From assembly GCA_963772445.1 (NCBI GenBank), contig CAVYXK010000019.1:620001-684000 (forward strand): DNA of 64,000 nucleotides, read 5' to 3'. The DNA is from CAVYXK01 sp963772445 (GTDB taxonomy: Bacteria > Pseudomonadota > Alphaproteobacteria > Acetobacterales > Acetobacteraceae). The notes below the pieces were generated by a model, which had not been told where the DNA came from, ran no database searches, and saw only the letters and a list, made by a program, of their open reading frames with translations. A program made the position numbers and the translations under genes. Shown piece after piece: positions 34,333 through 44,449 of this stretch; positions within the stretch are counted from its first letter, which is position 1; each line of letters opens with the position of its first letter.

Positions 34333-35751
34333 CTACTGAACCGGGCTGATCTCCAGCGGCACCCAGCGCAAGCCGCCATGACCCTGGACCAAGACCAGCA
34401 CGTGATGGCGCTTCTGGTCGCGTACACCGTCCAACTGCTGATGCAGCTCTGCTTCCGTGCTGACCGGGGTCTGTTGCACGCGCAGGATCACGTCGCCGGG
34501 GCGTAGTCCGCGCTCCTCGGCGGTGCTGCCCCGCACGGTCCCGGTCACCACGACGCCGGTCTGGGCGTCTGCCAGCTTGTACTTGGCGCGCGTCTCGCTG
34601 CTGATCGCCGCCACCTGCAATCCGAGGTTGGGCGCGTCCGTCGGTACAATCCCAGGTTGATTGCCGGGTTTGGCAGGGGCGGCTTTCGGCTCGTCCGGCC
34701 ATTCGGCGATGGTGATCGGGACGATCTGCTGCTTGCCGTCCCGCCAGACCACCACGGGATCGGTGTCTCCGGCCTGGCTCAGGGCAACCATGCGGGCCAG
34801 CGCCCGCGCATCCTTCGGCGCCTGCTTGCCGAATTTCAGGACGACATCGCCGACCTGCAGCTTGCCGCCCGAAGCCGGCCCGCCGTCCTCCACCTCGACG
34901 ATAATCGCCCCAGTTGGCGCATGCAGGCCGAGCGCGTCGGCGATGTTCGGGGTGACGTCCTGCATGCGCACCCCAAGCCAGCCCCGCTGCAACCGGTGGA
35001 AGCGGCGCAGTTGATCCACTACGTACTGCGCGTCGTTGCCGGGAATCGCGAACCCGAGGCCGACCGAACCGCCGTTTTCCGCCGGCGTGTAGAGCGCCGT
35101 GTTGACCCCGATCACCCTACCCTTCATGTTGAACAGCGGACCGCCGGAATTGCCGTGATTGATCGCTGCATCGGTCTGGATGTAGTCGTCGAACGGCGAT
35201 GTCGTGATGTCGCGGTTGGTGGCGCTGACGATCCCCTCGGTGACCGATTCGCCGATGCCCAGCGGGTTGCCCACCGCCAGCACCTGGTCACCGATACGCA
35301 CGCTGTCGCTGTCGCCCCAGGTGACTTTCGGCAGCAGCTTGGTGGGTGAAACCTCCAGCAGCGCTATATCGACCGCGCCGCCGGTACCGACAACCTTCGC
35401 AGGTAGCGCGGTGCCGTCCTGCAGGATGACGGTGAGGTCGAGCGAACCGTCGACCACATGACGGTTGGTGACGATCAGGCCCGAGGAGTCCACGATGAAG
35501 CCGGAGCCGGCGATCTCGGTCACGTGCGGCTCGGGGTCGGCGGACGGGCCGGGCGGATCCTGAACCATCTTGTGCGCGGTGATGTTCACCACGGTCGGCA
35601 GCATCCGGGCAATCCGATGTGTGCGGCCGAACGGCAGCAGATCGCGCAGTTCTTCCGCCGAGCTTGCCGAGGGCAGCAGCACCACTGCCGGCGCGAGCGC
35701 GATGCCGGCGGCGATGATCAGGGCGCCAAAGCACGGGTAACGCATGGACAT
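34333..35751 (-). CDS. Do/HtrA-like periplasmic serine endoprotease with two PDZ domains
   Basis: A 472-residue S1C protease. The signal peptide (about 1-32) is followed by a trypsin-like domain with an intact triad: His98 in VTNRHVVDG, Asp128 in VDIALLEV and Ser202 in HGNSGGPLF. PDZ1 is near 280-370 (RGWLGVRMQDVTP) and PDZ2 near 385-470 (GVVVTGTVRGSTAEERGLRPG). It degrades or refolds damaged envelope proteins. Start ATG 35751 (MSMRYP) or 35745. It is divergent from the cNMP-binding membrane protein. Confidence 0.9.
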   Translation of the reverse strand: MSMRYPCFGALIIAAGIALAPAVVLLPSASSAEELRDLLPFGRTHRIARMLPTVVNITAHKMVQDPPGPSADPEPHVTEIAGSGFIVDSSGLIVTNRHVVDGSLDLTVILQDGTALPAKVVGTGGAVDIALLEVSPTKLLPKVTWGDSDSVRIGDQVLAVGNPLGIGESVTEGIVSATNRDITTSPFDDYIQTDAAINHGNSGGPLFNMKGRVIGVNTALYTPAENGGSVGLGFAIPGNDAQYVVDQLRRFHRLQRGWLGVRMQDVTPNIADALGLHAPTGAIIVEVEDGGPASGGKLQVGDVVLKFGKQAPKDARALARMVALSQAGDTDPVVVWRDGKQQIVPITIAEWPDEPKAAPAKPGNQPGIVPTDAPNLGLQVAAISSETRAKYKLADAQTGVVVTGTVRGSTAEERGLRPGDVILRVQQTPVSTEAELHQQLDGVRDQKRHHVLVLVQGHGGLRWVPLEISPVQ

Positions 35752-35906
35752 GCTATCCCGGAGGCCGGCGCAGCGGGCTCCCGACGGAGGGGCCCGTCGC
35801 GGCCGGGCATTGATTGGGGTCGGATAATAAGCCGCCGACCGCATAGGATGCAAACAATGCTACGCCGGCCATGCGTGGTCGCACGAGCCGGCACAAGGGG
35901 GCGCAG

Positions 35907-36578
35907 ATGTACTGGCACTTGATCTATCACCATCTGACCGCCTGGTCCTGGCGGGAGGTCCCCGGATATCTTGGCGCGCTCTTTGTCATCGCCTCGTTCG
36001 TGGTGCGGACGATGATCCCGCTGCGCGCCCTGAGCGCCGCCAGCAATTTGTGCTTTATGGTGTACGCGTTCTACGACGCCCAGTATCCGATGCTGTTCCT
36101 GCATTCGACACTGCTGCCGTTGAATGTGCTGCGGATGGTGCAGATGATGAAGCTGGTTCGGCGGGTGCGCAGCGCGGCTCAGGGCAACCAGACGATGGAC
36201 TGGCTGAAGCCCTATATGACCCATCGGCGCTGCCGCGGCGGCGAAATCCTGTTCCGCAAGGGCGATGTTGCCGACACAATGTACTATATCGTCTCCGGGC
36301 GATTCCGTCTGCCGGAGATCGGCATTCACCGCGTACCGGGCGAGTTCGTGGGAGAGCTCGGCTTGCTGGCCCCGGGGGGCCGGCGGACGCAAACACTGGA
36401 ATGCATCGAGGCGGGCGAGGTGCTGGCTATCCGCTACGACGAAGTGCGCGAGTTGTTCTTCCAGAATCCCGATTTTGGCTTCTACTTCATGCAGCTTGCC
36501 GCCGGACGGCTGTTTCACGCGGTCGAGCTCATGGAGCAGCAACTGGCGGAACAACGTGGCGCCGGGGCGAACGGGTAG
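35907..36578 (+). CDS. Popeye-like membrane protein with a cyclic-nucleotide-binding domain
   Basis: A 223-residue protein. Three short hydrophobic segments fill the first ~80 residues (YLGALFVIASFVV, ASNLCFMVYAFYDA, LFLHSTLLPLNVLRM). A cNMP-binding fold follows, at about 110-215, with RGGEILFRKGDVADTMYYIV, FVGELGLLAPGGRRT and LAIRYDEVRELFF. Membrane spans before a cNMP domain recall Popeye-domain proteins. The Arg expected in the phosphate-binding cassette is present within GGRRT. ATG 35907 follows AAGGGGG. Ligand and output are unknown. Confidence 0.8.
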   Translation: MYWHLIYHHLTAWSWREVPGYLGALFVIASFVVRTMIPLRALSAASNLCFMVYAFYDAQYPMLFLHSTLLPLNVLRMVQMMKLVRRVRSAAQGNQTMDWLKPYMTHRRCRGGEILFRKGDVADTMYYIVSGRFRLPEIGIHRVPGEFVGELGLLAPGGRRTQTLECIEAGEVLAIRYDEVRELFFQNPDFGFYFMQLAAGRLFHAVELMEQQLAEQRGAGANG

Positions 36579-36621
36579 CCGCAGGTTAGTCTAAAAACGG
36601 GTAGCCGCAGGTTAGTCTAAA
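36571..36621. repeat. 25-bp tandem duplication across a stop codon
   Basis: ACGGGTAGCCGCAGGTTAGT plus CTAAA occurs at 36571-36595 and again at 36597-36621, separated by one A. The first copy contains the TAG stop of the cNMP-binding membrane protein. A slippage or short duplication event is likely. Confidence 0.75.
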
Positions 36622-37126
36622 CTTGTTTGCGCGCGTGGCCGCCCTAACACAGACGCGTGAGAGGAGGTCACCGGATGGTGGCCGCTCGGCGGTTATGGCA
36701 GCGCGTAGGAGCCGACCTACGATTCGCTCGGGGCCGTTAGCACACGCGACGGGGAATGCGCGATTAAGATCAGCGTCCGAGAGCGGACGCAGCAATGGTC
36801 TCTCGCGATCCTTGCGATGCCACCAACGCTTAGGGTTCGCTTGTTCACTGTATGTCATGGATCAGCTCTCCCGGGTTCTGACCTCCCTATTATACTGAAT
36901 GGCTTCTCTGCGGGCCATGACGAGGATCTCACACTGCTTCTGCTGTCGGTCCTGCCAGTCGAACAGCCCTTCTTCAGCCCGGCTCAGGCGGATCAGTCGC
37001 GGAGCCCGTTCCGACTGGGCACCGCGAACCGGCTCGCCATATCAAAGGGTTGATGCTACCCGGACACGTTGCCAGAGCGACTTGCTGGCGTTTGACTTGG
37101 GCGCGCCCAAATAGACTACTGTGCAC
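36622..37126. other. Gap without an intact gene
   Basis: A minus-strand stretch of roughly 36860-37010 reads as an open, highly charged sequence (for example LFDWQDRQQKQCEILV) but has no start codon, so it may be a gene remnant. A 90-codon minus-strand frame at 36586-36858 lacks supporting features. No RNA gene or clear terminator was seen. Confidence 0.4.
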
Positions 37127-37402
37127 ATGGGACGCTGGAGGCTTTACCGCCGAATTGCGAGGGGCCTGCCCCTGGCTATGCTCGCCGGGGGATGCAGCAC
37201 GTCGCCTGCGCAAAATATCCTCGGTTCGTTTTTCCCTGCATGGATGTTGTGCGCGGCGCTCGGGATCGTCATCGCCGTCATCATCCGGCTGATCCTGTCC
37301 GCGACCAGGATCGGCGAGTATGTAATCGCGCCACCACTGACCTATGCCTGCGTGGCGGCGGCTGCGACGCTTCTGGTGTGGCTGCTCTGGTTCGGTAACT
37401 GA
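37127..37402 (+). CDS. YtcA-like small lipoprotein of an MdtNOP-type efflux operon
   Basis: A 91-residue protein. A basic N-terminus and lipobox LAGGCS (Cys at about residue 23) indicate lipid modification. The conserved PAQNILGSFFPAWMLCA and two membrane spans (about 38-58 and 70-90) match YtcA of E. coli, which likewise precedes mdtN. The stop TGA abuts the MdtN ATG directly. YtcA's role is not established; it presumably assists the pump. ATG 37127 preferred over GTG 37121. Confidence 0.85.
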   Translation: MGRWRLYRRIARGLPLAMLAGGCSTSPAQNILGSFFPAWMLCAALGIVIAVIIRLILSATRIGEYVIAPPLTYACVAAAATLLVWLLWFGN

Positions 37403-38425
37403 ATGCTGGTTTTCGTCCGCAAAAGCCTGGGCCTGCTGGTCAGCCTGGCCGCGCTGGCGGCGCTCGTCTTCCTCGCCGTCCTCACCACCCGGCAGCTAGA
37501 CCTGCGACCGCGCACCGACGATGCCTATCTGCAAGCCGATCTCGTCCATATGGCGCCGGACGTGAGCGGCCGGATCATCGAACTCGACGTGCAAGACAAC
37601 CAATTCGTGCACAAGGGCGACGTCCTGTTCAGAATCGACCCGGAGCCCTATCGCCTGCGCGTGGCGCAGGCGCGTGCGACGGTGCTGGGGCTGGAGGCGA
37701 AGCTCTCGGTCACGGCCGACCAGGTGGCGTCGCAAACCAGCAACGCCGACACGGCGGAGCGGGGCATCGGCACGGCACAGGCACAGCTCGCGCTTGCCAC
37801 CAGCACGCTCGCGCGGCTGGAGCCGCTGCTCCCGCGCGGCTATGTCACCGCCGAGCAGGTGGACCAGGCGCGGACCGCCAAACGAACCGCCGAGATCGCG
37901 TTGCAACAGGCGCGGCTGCAGGCTACCGGGGCGCGGCAGGCCGTCAGCAGCACCAAGCCAATCGAGGAGGAGCTGGAGGCTGCGCGGGCGACGCTTGCGC
38001 TGGCCGAGCGCGACCTAAACCTGGCCGTTGGACGCGCACCTTGTGACGGCCAGATCACCGCCCTCGATATCGCCGCCGGCGAGTTCGCCATCACAGGTCA
38101 ACCGCTGTTCACCATCATCGACACTGAGCACTGGTATGCGGTGGGCAATTTCCGGGAAACCGACCTCGCCGGGATTCAGCCGGGGCAGCACGCGACAGTT
38201 TACGTCTTGGCTGCGCCGCAGCACCCGGTGCGGGGACACGTTGATAGCCTGGGCGGCGGCGTCGCTCCCGACGAAGGCTTAACGATTGGCGGAATGCCGC
38301 ACGTACCACGCAGCCTGAACTGGGTGCGGATCGCGCAGCGCTTCCCGGTTCGCATCCTTCTGGACGACCCGCCGGCGTCACTGATGCGTATAGGCGCGAC
38401 GGCCGTGATTGTGATCGACCGATGA
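37403..38425 (+). CDS. MdtN-like membrane fusion protein
   Basis: A 340-residue HlyD-family adaptor of the EmrA/MdtN type. One N-terminal span (about 8-28) precedes RTDDAYLQADLVHMAPDVSG, typical of this group, then VQDNQFVHKGDVLFRIDPEPY, a coiled-coil hairpin (about 80-205) and the GQITALDIAAGEFAITGQPL barrel. It should connect the inner-membrane FUSC protein MdtO with the outer-membrane channel MdtP. It overlaps mdtO by 4 bp (ATGA). E. coli MdtN is 343 residues, so the length fits. Confidence 0.92.
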   Translation: MLVFVRKSLGLLVSLAALAALVFLAVLTTRQLDLRPRTDDAYLQADLVHMAPDVSGRIIELDVQDNQFVHKGDVLFRIDPEPYRLRVAQARATVLGLEAKLSVTADQVASQTSNADTAERGIGTAQAQLALATSTLARLEPLLPRGYVTAEQVDQARTAKRTAEIALQQARLQATGARQAVSSTKPIEEELEAARATLALAERDLNLAVGRAPCDGQITALDIAAGEFAITGQPLFTIIDTEHWYAVGNFRETDLAGIQPGQHATVYVLAAPQHPVRGHVDSLGGGVAPDEGLTIGGMPHVPRSLNWVRIAQRFPVRILLDDPPASLMRIGATAVIVIDR

Positions 38426-40639
38426 GCGCGCATACCGCCGCGCACGACGCGATGCCCGCGGTGGATGAAGGCAACCCGCCCCGGTCATTCGCTCTACTGC
38501 GGCAGGCCCTCAGCCCGACCCCAGGCCGGCTCGGCAACACGCTGCGTCTCGTCGTTCTCGTCCTGGTCGCTGCGACCATCTCGGAGACGTTCCGTATTCC
38601 GGAGATCGCTCTCTCCTGCTATATCGTGCTGTTCGTCTCGCGAGCTGAGGCGGCCTCGACGGTGATGACCGCGTTGATCGCCGGTATTGCTGTCATACTC
38701 GCGATATTCGCGACGATCATCGTTTTCATGCTGAGCCTGTCGCAACCCGCCCTGCGCATCCCTCTGATCGCGGCAACGACCTTTGTGGCGATGTTTTTCT
38801 CACGTGCATCGCCGCTCGGCGCGGTGTTCCTTGCAGCCGGCTTCATCATGGGTTACGGCCTCACGCTGGGCGACGAGGTGCTCGGCCTCTCGTTGCAGCC
38901 CGGGACGGTCGCCAATACGCCCCAATTCTCGTTGCCCGAGCTAGCCTTCATCCCTCCCGAAGAAGCGCTGGTGCATTTCCTGCTCTGGCTCGCTCTGGCG
39001 GTCGCCATCCCCATCGCATTGGTGGTTATCGGCAACCTGCTGACCGGACGAGATCCTGTCATCATCCTGCAGGCCGAAATCGTCGAGCGGTTAGAGGCGG
39101 CAGCACGGTTCTGCGAGGGCGAACCTGGGGCCGAACGCCAACTGACCAAGCTCGAGGGCCAGGGCACGGCCGAACTTCTGGAACTGCAGCATCTGTCCGG
39201 TCTGCTACACCGGTCGTCGCGCCCCAGAGCGGGAACGGCGACTCTGATCCCCGAAATAGGTCGCCTTATCCTGCTGCTGCTCGCCTGGAGACGCGTGGCC
39301 GACAGAGACGATGCGCAGGATTCGCTGATGCCGGCTGCGAAGTGTTGCCGCGACGCGGCGCGTGCGGTCGGCGATGGCGTGCCGGTCGCCTTCGAAGCGC
39401 CGGAGGTCGTGCTGACCGGGCCCGCCAAGCCCTTGGGCGAGCAACTGTCGCGAACACTGCGAGCGATCCGCGACGCGATAATCGGGTACATCCGGCCCAG
39501 CGCCACAACATGCTGGCGCGCCGCGCCGGCTGCTGGCGGCGGACGCGTTCAGCAATCCGGCCTACCCCCGCTTCGCCTACAAGGTCACACTCGCTGTGAT
39601 GCTCTGTTATATCGGCGAGGACCTCGCCAATTGGCCAGGCACCCATACTGTTATCATCACTTGCTACTTCGTCGCGCTCGGCACGGTGGGTGAGACCGTG
39701 CACAAGGCGACGCTTCGGTTTGTCGGATGCCTGATCGGCGCTGCGCTCGGCATCGGCGCGATCCTGCTGGTCATGCCATTCATGACCGATCTCGGCGACC
39801 TGCTTCTGCTGCTCGCGCCGGTGACATTCCTGGCCGCCTGGATCGCCTGTGGCAGCGAGCGCATTGGCTATGCCGGTTTGCAGATCGCCCTCGCGTTCTA
39901 TCTCGCCGTGCTGCAGGACTACGGGCCTACGCTCGACATGGAGACGGCGCGGGACCGGATCATCGGCATCCTGATCGGCAATCTCGTGGTGTTTGCGATC
40001 TTCACGACCATCTGGCCGGTTAGCGCGGCAGGTGTTGCCCGCGCGAACCTCGCGAAGGCGATCGAGCAGCTCGCGGCGCTGTTCAAGCTGGACCCGCTGG
40101 ATGCGACCAGCCCCGACATCGATGCGACTGAAACGGCACACCGCGGTGCATTTGATCAGGCGATCGGCCAGGCGCGCGCAGTCATGGTCAATGATCCGTT
40201 CGAGACCCGCTCGGTCCGCTACGCTGGCGGCAGGCGCCCGATCGATGCCACCGTGCTGGCAGAGGTTCAGGCGCTGATGATACCGGTCTCGGTCATCCTC
40301 GACCTACGCCATGATCCGGCTTGGCAAGAAATCCCGGAGCCGGCCCGTCAAGCGATCGGCGAACATCACGCCTCTCTCGCATCTTGGTTCCAGGGGTCCG
40401 CGCTTTGGGTCAGCAGCGGCGAAGGCGCGGCCGACATCTCACCGAGTCTTCCCCAACCGCCCTCCCTGCTCCCCTTCGCCTCGGCCCTGCAAGGACCGGC
40501 GGCGGACCATTTGGCATGCCGCGCTGTGTGGTACGGCCTGTTGCACCGGGATATCCGCACGATCCTCAACCAAGTTGGTCCGACCCCGCAGCCGAGACCG
40601 ATCGTATTGGCCCAGGAGGCCGCCGGTGCGATCGGCTGA
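38422..40639 (+). pseudogene. MdtO-like FUSC-family efflux membrane protein, frameshifted
   Basis: The first frame (38422-39693) gives about 360 normal residues with N-terminal spans typical of FUSC/aromatic-acid exporter proteins. The second frame, open before 39596 from about 39525 (LLAADAFSNPAYPRFAYKV), supplies the second FUSC half (WPGTHTVIITCYFVALGTVGE and further spans). One frame change between about 39480 and 39540 is needed. Together they make about 735 residues, close to E. coli MdtO at 683. If the shift is real the pump lacks its inner-membrane half; the intact partners make sequence error or recent mutation likely. Confidence 0.8.
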
Positions 40640-42131
40640 TCTTCCCTGTCTGGCGCTGGCCGCCTGCGTCCTGCTGGTCGGCTGTAATGACACATTGAAC
40701 CTCGCGCCGCCGACGTCAGACACGCCCTGGCAAATACCGGCGTCCGAGGCTCCGGCCCTGCAGGCTGCGGCGGAGGGCCCGACGTTGGCTGGGGGCTCCC
40801 CGCTGGCGCTACACGCGCCACCCGAGATCAATCCCACTCACGTCTATTCCCTCGTGGAGCTCATCGATATCGCGGAGCGCCGCAACGAGACGACGCGGAT
40901 TGCTTGGGAGCAGGCGCGGCAGGCAGCGATCAACGTCGGCATCGCGCGTGCCGCCTATCTTCCGTCGCTGACGGCAAGCGCAATTGGCGGCTATCAGCAC
41001 ATTGCCTTGCCATTCCCGAGCAACTTCGTGCCGCGCGGCTACATCACCGCCCAGACGGAGGAGTTTCTGCCCGAGCTCGCAATTCGGTATCTGTTGTTCG
41101 ACTTCGGCAGCCGCGAGGCAACGGTCGAGGCCGCACGGCAGCTCTCCCTTGCCGCCGACATCACATTCACCGATGCGCACCAGCGCCTGATCTTCAATGT
41201 CGCGCGTGCTTATTTCTCGCTGGACGGCGCCGATGCGCAGTTACGCGCCGCCCGGCAGGCCCTGGCGGATGCTCAGGCGGTGCAGCAATCGGCCGAAGCC
41301 ATGTACGGGCGCGGGCTGGCAACCATCGTCGCCGTGCAGCTCGCCCGACGTGACACCGCGCAGGCGCAATACAATCTCGCGCAGGCAACCACGGCACAGC
41401 ATGACGCGACGTACGGTTTGCTTGCGGCAATGGAGCTGCCGCCCACGACACAGTTGCACGTCGCGGACAGTTCCGACCGCCCTTTGCCGGAAAGGACCAG
41501 GAGCGCGGTGCAAGAGGTGCTGCGCGACGCACTGCGTCAGCGCCCTGACCTGTTGGCCGAGGTGGCGAGGCTGCGCGCGACCGATGCCAATATCGCCCTC
41601 GCACGATCCGCCTTCTATCCCAAGGTTTCCGTGAGCGCGAATGTACTCCCCAATATCGGCCAGATCAGCGTTGACGGCGCACCGTATTTGGGCATCAAAC
41701 AGCCGCAGGGCGGCATCTTCCTTCATTTCGACTGGCCGTTGTATCAGGGCGGACTGCTGGAAAACCAGCTACGCTCCGCGCAATCGCAGCATGCCGCTGC
41801 CGAGGATGCATTGCAGGAGCGCCGCAACCAGGCCTTGCGCGAGGTAGCACTCGCCTATGATCAGCTCGATACCGGCCTGCAGCAATATAGTGCTGCGGTT
41901 GCGCTGCGAACCGCCGCCGACGCAGCATTCAGCTCGGCAAGCGATGCGTTCGCCCATGGCGTCGGCACCATCACCGACGCAGTGTCCGCGGAGACGGCGC
42001 TTGCCGCAGCGCGTGCCGCGGTGGCGCAGGCTCACGCGCAGTCGTTGATCAATGCGGCGGCTCTCGCCTTCGCAACGGGGTCGCTCACATCAAGCGCGGC
42101 ATTCAACCCGGCTGTTCCACCAGGAAGATGA
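40626..42131 (+). CDS. MdtP-like outer-membrane efflux lipoprotein
   Basis: A 501-residue TolC/NodT-type channel protein. A lipoprotein signal (LALAACVLLVGC, Cys at about 19) is followed by two outer-membrane efflux repeats: VYSLVELIDIAERRNETTRIAWEQ near residue 70 and a second helical repeat around residue 310. The conserved strand segment AIRYLLFDFGSREATVEAA is present. GTG 40626 overlaps the end of mdtO by 14 bp. It completes the ytcA-mdtNOP tripartite system, which in E. coli exports cationic and sulfa-type compounds; the substrate here is unknown. Confidence 0.9.
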   Translation: MRSADLPCLALAACVLLVGCNDTLNLAPPTSDTPWQIPASEAPALQAAAEGPTLAGGSPLALHAPPEINPTHVYSLVELIDIAERRNETTRIAWEQARQAAINVGIARAAYLPSLTASAIGGYQHIALPFPSNFVPRGYITAQTEEFLPELAIRYLLFDFGSREATVEAARQLSLAADITFTDAHQRLIFNVARAYFSLDGADAQLRAARQALADAQAVQQSAEAMYGRGLATIVAVQLARRDTAQAQYNLAQATTAQHDATYGLLAAMELPPTTQLHVADSSDRPLPERTRSAVQEVLRDALRQRPDLLAEVARLRATDANIALARSAFYPKVSVSANVLPNIGQISVDGAPYLGIKQPQGGIFLHFDWPLYQGGLLENQLRSAQSQHAAAEDALQERRNQALREVALAYDQLDTGLQQYSAAVALRTAADAAFSSASDAFAHGVGTITDAVSAETALAAARAAVAQAHAQSLINAAALAFATGSLTSSAAFNPAVPPGR

Positions 42132-42219
42132 CAAGCAGCCGCGCGTTGTCATGGACGAGGTAGGCCTTTTTGGGGCCGGCTCTTAAAGTTAATAGAGCGT
42201 CCACCCGGGGCGGATCATA

Positions 42220-43740
42220 TCACCGCGCGAGCTGTATTCCCTGGAGGCGGATCAGACCGTCGGGAACCTGTTGAAAGCCCTCGAGCGTCCGCTTCATTCC
42301 GACAATGTTCTTCGGATTCCACAGATAAAGCAGAGGCAGGTCCGTACGCTCCTGCTGCCAGACCCGGGCATAAAGCGCGCGCCGTGTGGCCGGGTCATCA
42401 TGCCGGCGCGCCTCGTCCAGCAACGCGTCAACTTCAGGGTTGGAGTAGTGGCCATAATTGAACGTCCCGCCGGTGTGCAGGAACTGCCACATATTGCCAT
42501 CCGGGTCGGAGCGGCCGGACCAGCCGATCATGTATGCCTGGAACCGCCCCGCATAGCCCGCCTGCAGCGACGAGGCGAACTCCATCGCCAGAAGCTTCAC
42601 ATCGAACCCGGCCTCTTTCGCCATCGCCTGGATCACCTGGCCGGCCTGCTGCAAGTCGGGGTTGTTCGGAATGGTGATCGTCACCGGCACCGGCAGGCTG
42701 ACGCCGGCCTGCTTCAGCAGCGCCTCGGCCTTCGCCATATCGCGCGCGGGCGGTTGGATCGCTTTGTCGTAATAAGGTGAGCTTGGCGGATTGGCCTGGG
42801 CGGTGGGCGTGTACATGCCGTTATAGACGACCTGGATCAGCGCCGTTCGGTCGATCGCCAGCTCGAAGGCGCGCCGCACCAATGCGCTCTGACCGATTGT
42901 GGTGTTCGCGGTGGGGCCGTTGCCGGTGTTGAAGGTGATGCCCTCGTACATCAGCGAGTCCTGGATCGCCAGCTTCAGCTTCGGGTCTCGCTGCACGGCG
43001 GCGACATCGGTCGGCAGAATCTGCTCGACCAGATCGAGCGCGCCGGCCTGCAGATTAGCGAGGCGCACCGCGGCGTTCGGTTCGGGCAGGTAGACGACGC
43101 GATCGAAATGGGTCGCGCCGGCGTTCCAATAGCCGGGAAAGCGCTGCAGGACGATATGGTCCTGCGGCACGCGTTCGACGAACGAGAACGGGCCGGAGCA
43201 GACCGGGTGCAGCCCGAACTTGTCGCCTTCCTGCTCCACTACCTTCGGCGGCAGCACCATGCCGGAGCGATCGGTCAGTTGCGACAGCAGAGGCGCGTCG
43301 GGCGCTTTCAACTCTAGTTCGACCGTGAGGGGGTCGATCACCGCGATCGAACTGATCGAGTTGATCTCGCCCCGGCGCATGCTCCCTTTTACCGTCAGCG
43401 CGCGCATCAGGGTGAACTTGACGGCGTCGGCATCGACCGGCTCGCCGTCCTGGAACCGCACGCCCGGGCGCAGCCGGATAAGGAGGTGGGTCGGGTCCTT
43501 GTATTCGTAACCGCTGGCGAGCTGCGGCACGATCTTCAAGTCCGGGGTGATGTCGAACAGCTTGTCGCATAGCCCGGCAAACACGATCCGCCCGACATAG
43601 CTGGAGCCGAGAATCGGATCGAGCAGGTCCGGATCCTCGCGCAGCCCGATATGCAGCGTGCTCTCCTGTGCACGGGCCGCCGGCGGTAAGGGCGCTGCGA
43701 GCCATGCAGCGCAGATGACGGCGAGGGCGAGATGGCGCAT
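42220..43740 (-). CDS. ABC transporter substrate-binding protein, family 5 (peptide/opine type)
   Basis: A 506-residue periplasmic binding protein. A signal peptide (about 1-23, ending AARAQ) precedes the SBP_bac_5 body with GLREDPDLLDPILGSSYVG, RLRPGVRFQDGEPVDADAV, VCSGPFSFVERVPQD and YMIGWSGRSDPDGNM. It binds peptides or related solutes. No permease genes accompany it here. It starts 4 bp after the DUF1028 stop, so the two form an operon and may share a substrate. Confidence 0.88.
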   Translation of the reverse strand: MRHLALAVICAAWLAAPLPPAARAQESTLHIGLREDPDLLDPILGSSYVGRIVFAGLCDKLFDITPDLKIVPQLASGYEYKDPTHLLIRLRPGVRFQDGEPVDADAVKFTLMRALTVKGSMRRGEINSISSIAVIDPLTVELELKAPDAPLLSQLTDRSGMVLPPKVVEQEGDKFGLHPVCSGPFSFVERVPQDHIVLQRFPGYWNAGATHFDRVVYLPEPNAAVRLANLQAGALDLVEQILPTDVAAVQRDPKLKLAIQDSLMYEGITFNTGNGPTANTTIGQSALVRRAFELAIDRTALIQVVYNGMYTPTAQANPPSSPYYDKAIQPPARDMAKAEALLKQAGVSLPVPVTITIPNNPDLQQAGQVIQAMAKEAGFDVKLLAMEFASSLQAGYAGRFQAYMIGWSGRSDPDGNMWQFLHTGGTFNYGHYSNPEVDALLDEARRHDDPATRRALYARVWQQERTDLPLLYLWNPKNIVGMKRTLEGFQQVPDGLIRLQGIQLAR

Positions 43741-43744
43741 CACG

Positions 43745-44449
43745 CTAGGGCTCGCCTCGCTCACGGGCGATCGTCGCGTCGATGACCGTGCGGTCGAACA
43801 CGCCACAGGGACTGTCGGTGCCCGCAAGGAAGCGGCGGAATACCGCGAAGCGCTCCCGGCTGACGCGATAGAGCCGACGCAGCTCGGTCAACGGGTCCGG
43901 ATGATCGTCGGCGCGGATGTCGAGGTCTGGAAATGGGTCGCGCGTGCAGATTTTCAGCGCCGCCGATTGCTTGCCGCGCTTGTCTCCGCCGGCCGCTTCG
44001 CCGGCCTCCATGGCGGCGAGCAGACGCTCCGCCAGGGTGCCGTTTGCGGTCGCGAATGCCTCCAGCGTGCGCTGCACGACCGCCGGTCCCACCAGCATAT
44101 TGCCGGCCACCGAGATGTCGGTCCCGCGCACGTTGCCTGCCCAGGCGATGCAGTCTCGGCCGGTGTGCTGGGCGATGCGGCCGGAGGCGTCCAGGATGTG
44201 CAACTGGCGCTGGTCGGCCCCGGCATCGGCGCCGATAAGGGCGTCAAGCACTGTCTGCGGTGCTTCGCCCGTGCGCAATCTCGGCATAGCGTGGACGGGG
44301 TACATTGGGTTGACCAACGCCTGGGTAGACAAGGCGGCGACCCTGCCCTCGACGTGCAGGCAGATTGCGCCGGTAGCGAAAAAGCGCGACGCGACCGCCG
44401 CGCCCAGAGCGCCCGTCTCGGGATCCCGCACGAGGATCGACCAGGTCAT
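43745..44449 (-). CDS. DUF1028 family protein
   Basis: A 234-residue protein of the DUF1028 family. It has TWSILVRDPETGALGAAVAS, a STQALVNPMYP segment, GRDCIAWAGNVRGTDISVAG and the conserved DLDIRADDHPDPLTELRRLY near the C-terminus. DUF1028 proteins are predicted Ntn-hydrolase-fold enzymes of unknown substrate, often next to peptide ABC transporters, as here. ATG 44449 preferred; 44464 adds five residues. Confidence 0.88.
   Translation of the reverse strand: MTWSILVRDPETGALGAAVASRFFATGAICLHVEGRVAALSTQALVNPMYPVHAMPRLRTGEAPQTVLDALIGADAGADQRQLHILDASGRIAQHTGRDCIAWAGNVRGTDISVAGNMLVGPAVVQRTLEAFATANGTLAERLLAAMEAGEAAGGDKRGKQSAALKICTRDPFPDLDIRADDHPDPLTELRRLYRVSRERFAVFRRFLAGTDSPCGVFDRTVIDATIARERGEP

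Noticed and set aside
36586..36858. 90-codon minus-strand frame after the cNMP-binding gene
   Set aside because: It starts without a ribosome-binding site, ends inside the tandem duplication and has no recognisable pattern.
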